Below are positions 6,921 through 7,622 of a stretch of 7,622 bases of DNA, piece after piece (the first letter of the stretch is position 1; every line of letters starts with the position of its first letter). The DNA is from Clostridia bacterium (GTDB lineage: Bacteria > Bacillota_A > Clostridia > UBA1212), in assembly GCA_017464985.1 (NCBI GenBank), contig JAFTXL010000103.1, forward strand, positions 1-7,622, in the 5' to 3' direction. The translations under genes were made by a program, and so were the position numbers. The notes below the pieces were generated by a model. That model was not told where the DNA came from. It saw only the letters and a list, made by a program, of their open reading frames with translations, and did no database searches.

Positions 6921-7622
6921 TCAATTTACGCTGATTGCACCAAACTTACAGTTTGCAATACATTTTCCGCACTTTATACATTTATCCGTATCAATTACAT
7001 GCGGATTCTTCACTGTACCTGAAATAGCACCTACAGGACATTGCTTAGCACACAAAGTACATCCTTTACACTTATCCGCGTCAATGCTGTAAGTAATGAG
7101 ATCACGGCACTGACCTGCAGGACATTTATGCTCGTAAATGTGAGCCTCGTACTCATGTCTGAAATACTTAAGTGTAGTAAGTACCGGGTTCGGAGCAGTC
7201 TGTCCGAGGCCGCAAAGAGCACCGTCTTTAATTGACATACAAAGTTCTTCAAGAAGCTCTATGTCTCCGTCCTTGCCTTCGCCTTTTACTATTCTGTTCA
7301 ATATTTCAAGCATTCTCTTTGTACCGAGACGGCAGTGCGCACATTTTCCGCATGACTCTTTTGCTGTAAAATCAAGGAAGAATCTTGCCATGTCTACCAT
7401 ACATGTGCTTTCATCCATTACAACCATACCGCCTGAGCCCATAATTGCTCCTGTTGCGGAAAGCTTCTTATAGTCGATAACTGTATCAAGCAGGTCTGTA
7501 GGAATACATCCGCCTGAAGGTCCGCCCATCTGTACTGCTTTAAATTTCTTGTCGTCTCTTATACCGCCGCCGATGTTATAAATTACATCGCGGAGAGTGC
7601 TTCCCATAGGAATTTCTACGAG
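6921..7622 (-). CDS. nuoF: NuoF/HydB-like NADH-binding subunit, C-terminal part (cut by the window edge)
   Basis: The last 233 codons of an NADH-dehydrogenase-type subunit. The frame runs open through base 7622 (the codons before the internal Met at 7607 read LVEIP), so the true start lies outside the window. Visible parts, numbered within the fragment: end of the flavin/NADH domain and ubiquitin-like segment (GGPSGGCIP near 33-41, IMGSGGMVVMDE near 60-71); the N3-type 4Fe-4S site ESCGKCAHCRLG (Cys91, 94, 97) with its fourth ligand in ALCGLG (Cys137); and a C-terminal ferredoxin domain with two CxxCxxCxxxC motifs (Cys185-195 and 215-225). The ferredoxin tail separates it from complex I NuoF and marks the HydB type found in bifurcating hydrogenases, formate dehydrogenases and Stn-like transhydrogenases. 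It should accept or donate electrons with NADH through FMN. A NuoE-like gene is expected just upstream, off the window. Confidence 0.92.
   Translation of the reverse strand, partial: LVEIPMGSTLRDVIYNIGGGIRDDKKFKAVQMGGPSGGCIPTDLLDTVIDYKKLSATGAIMGSGGMVVMDESTCMVDMARFFLDFTAKESCGKCAHCRLGTKRMLEILNRIVKGEGKDGDIELLEELCMSIKDGALCGLGQTAPNPVLTTLKYFRHEYEAHIYEHKCPAGQCRDLITYSIDADKCKGCTLCAKQCPVGAISGTVKNPHVIDTDKCIKCGKCIANCKFGAISVN

Overview
The window looks like chromosomal DNA of an anaerobic clostridial Firmicute, probably a gut-type Clostridia. The reasons are moderate-to-low GC, strong GGAGG-type ribosome binding sites, iron-sulfur flavoenzymes of clostridial redox metabolism, and tight one-directional gene packing. 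This placement is an inference. All recognisable genes read on the minus strand, so the order of transcription runs from high to low coordinates. No tRNA, rRNA, mobile element, CRISPR array or long non-coding stretch was seen.

Right part (4650-7622), redox module. The first gene is the C-terminal part of a NuoF/HydB-type NADH-binding flavo-iron-sulfur subunit, cut by the window edge. Fifteen bases later comes a 751-residue fusion: a NuoG/HydA-like N-terminal 2Fe-2S domain, a GltD/NfnB-type FAD/NAD(P)H oxidoreductase, a two-cluster ferredoxin domain, and a C-terminal four-cysteine motif like the iron-sulfur domain of molybdopterin oxidoreductases. The pair fits a soluble, possibly electron-bifurcating NADH/NADPH/ferredoxin enzyme such as the Sporomusa-type Nfn (Stn) transhydrogenase. 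It does not fit a glutamate synthase, a hydrogenase or a formate dehydrogenase.

Gap (4518-4649). This stretch of about 130 bases holds two hairpins. The one nearer the next gene has a 12-bp stem followed by a T-run and is a good candidate terminator for the redox operon.

Left part (1-4517), lipid-flavoured operon. In order of transcription it holds a 221-aa protein with a permuted NlpC/P60-like His...Cys arrangement, an AMP-forming acyl-CoA/acyl-ACP synthetase, a PlsC-type acyltransferase with a zinc ribbon and an unusual C-terminal extension, an isoprenylcysteine-carboxyl-methyltransferase-like membrane methyltransferase, and the first 31 codons of an unrecognised gene. Gaps are 37 bases or less, and two junctions overlap (32 bp and 4 bp). 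These genes are therefore probably co-transcribed and partly translationally coupled. A plausible joint role is activation of a fatty acid, its transfer to an acceptor, and further modification of a lipid or lipid-linked product. The actual substrate cannot be read from the sequence.

For three genes the longest open frame begins upstream of an excellent Shine-Dalgarno sequence. The start was moved to the ATG just after that site.
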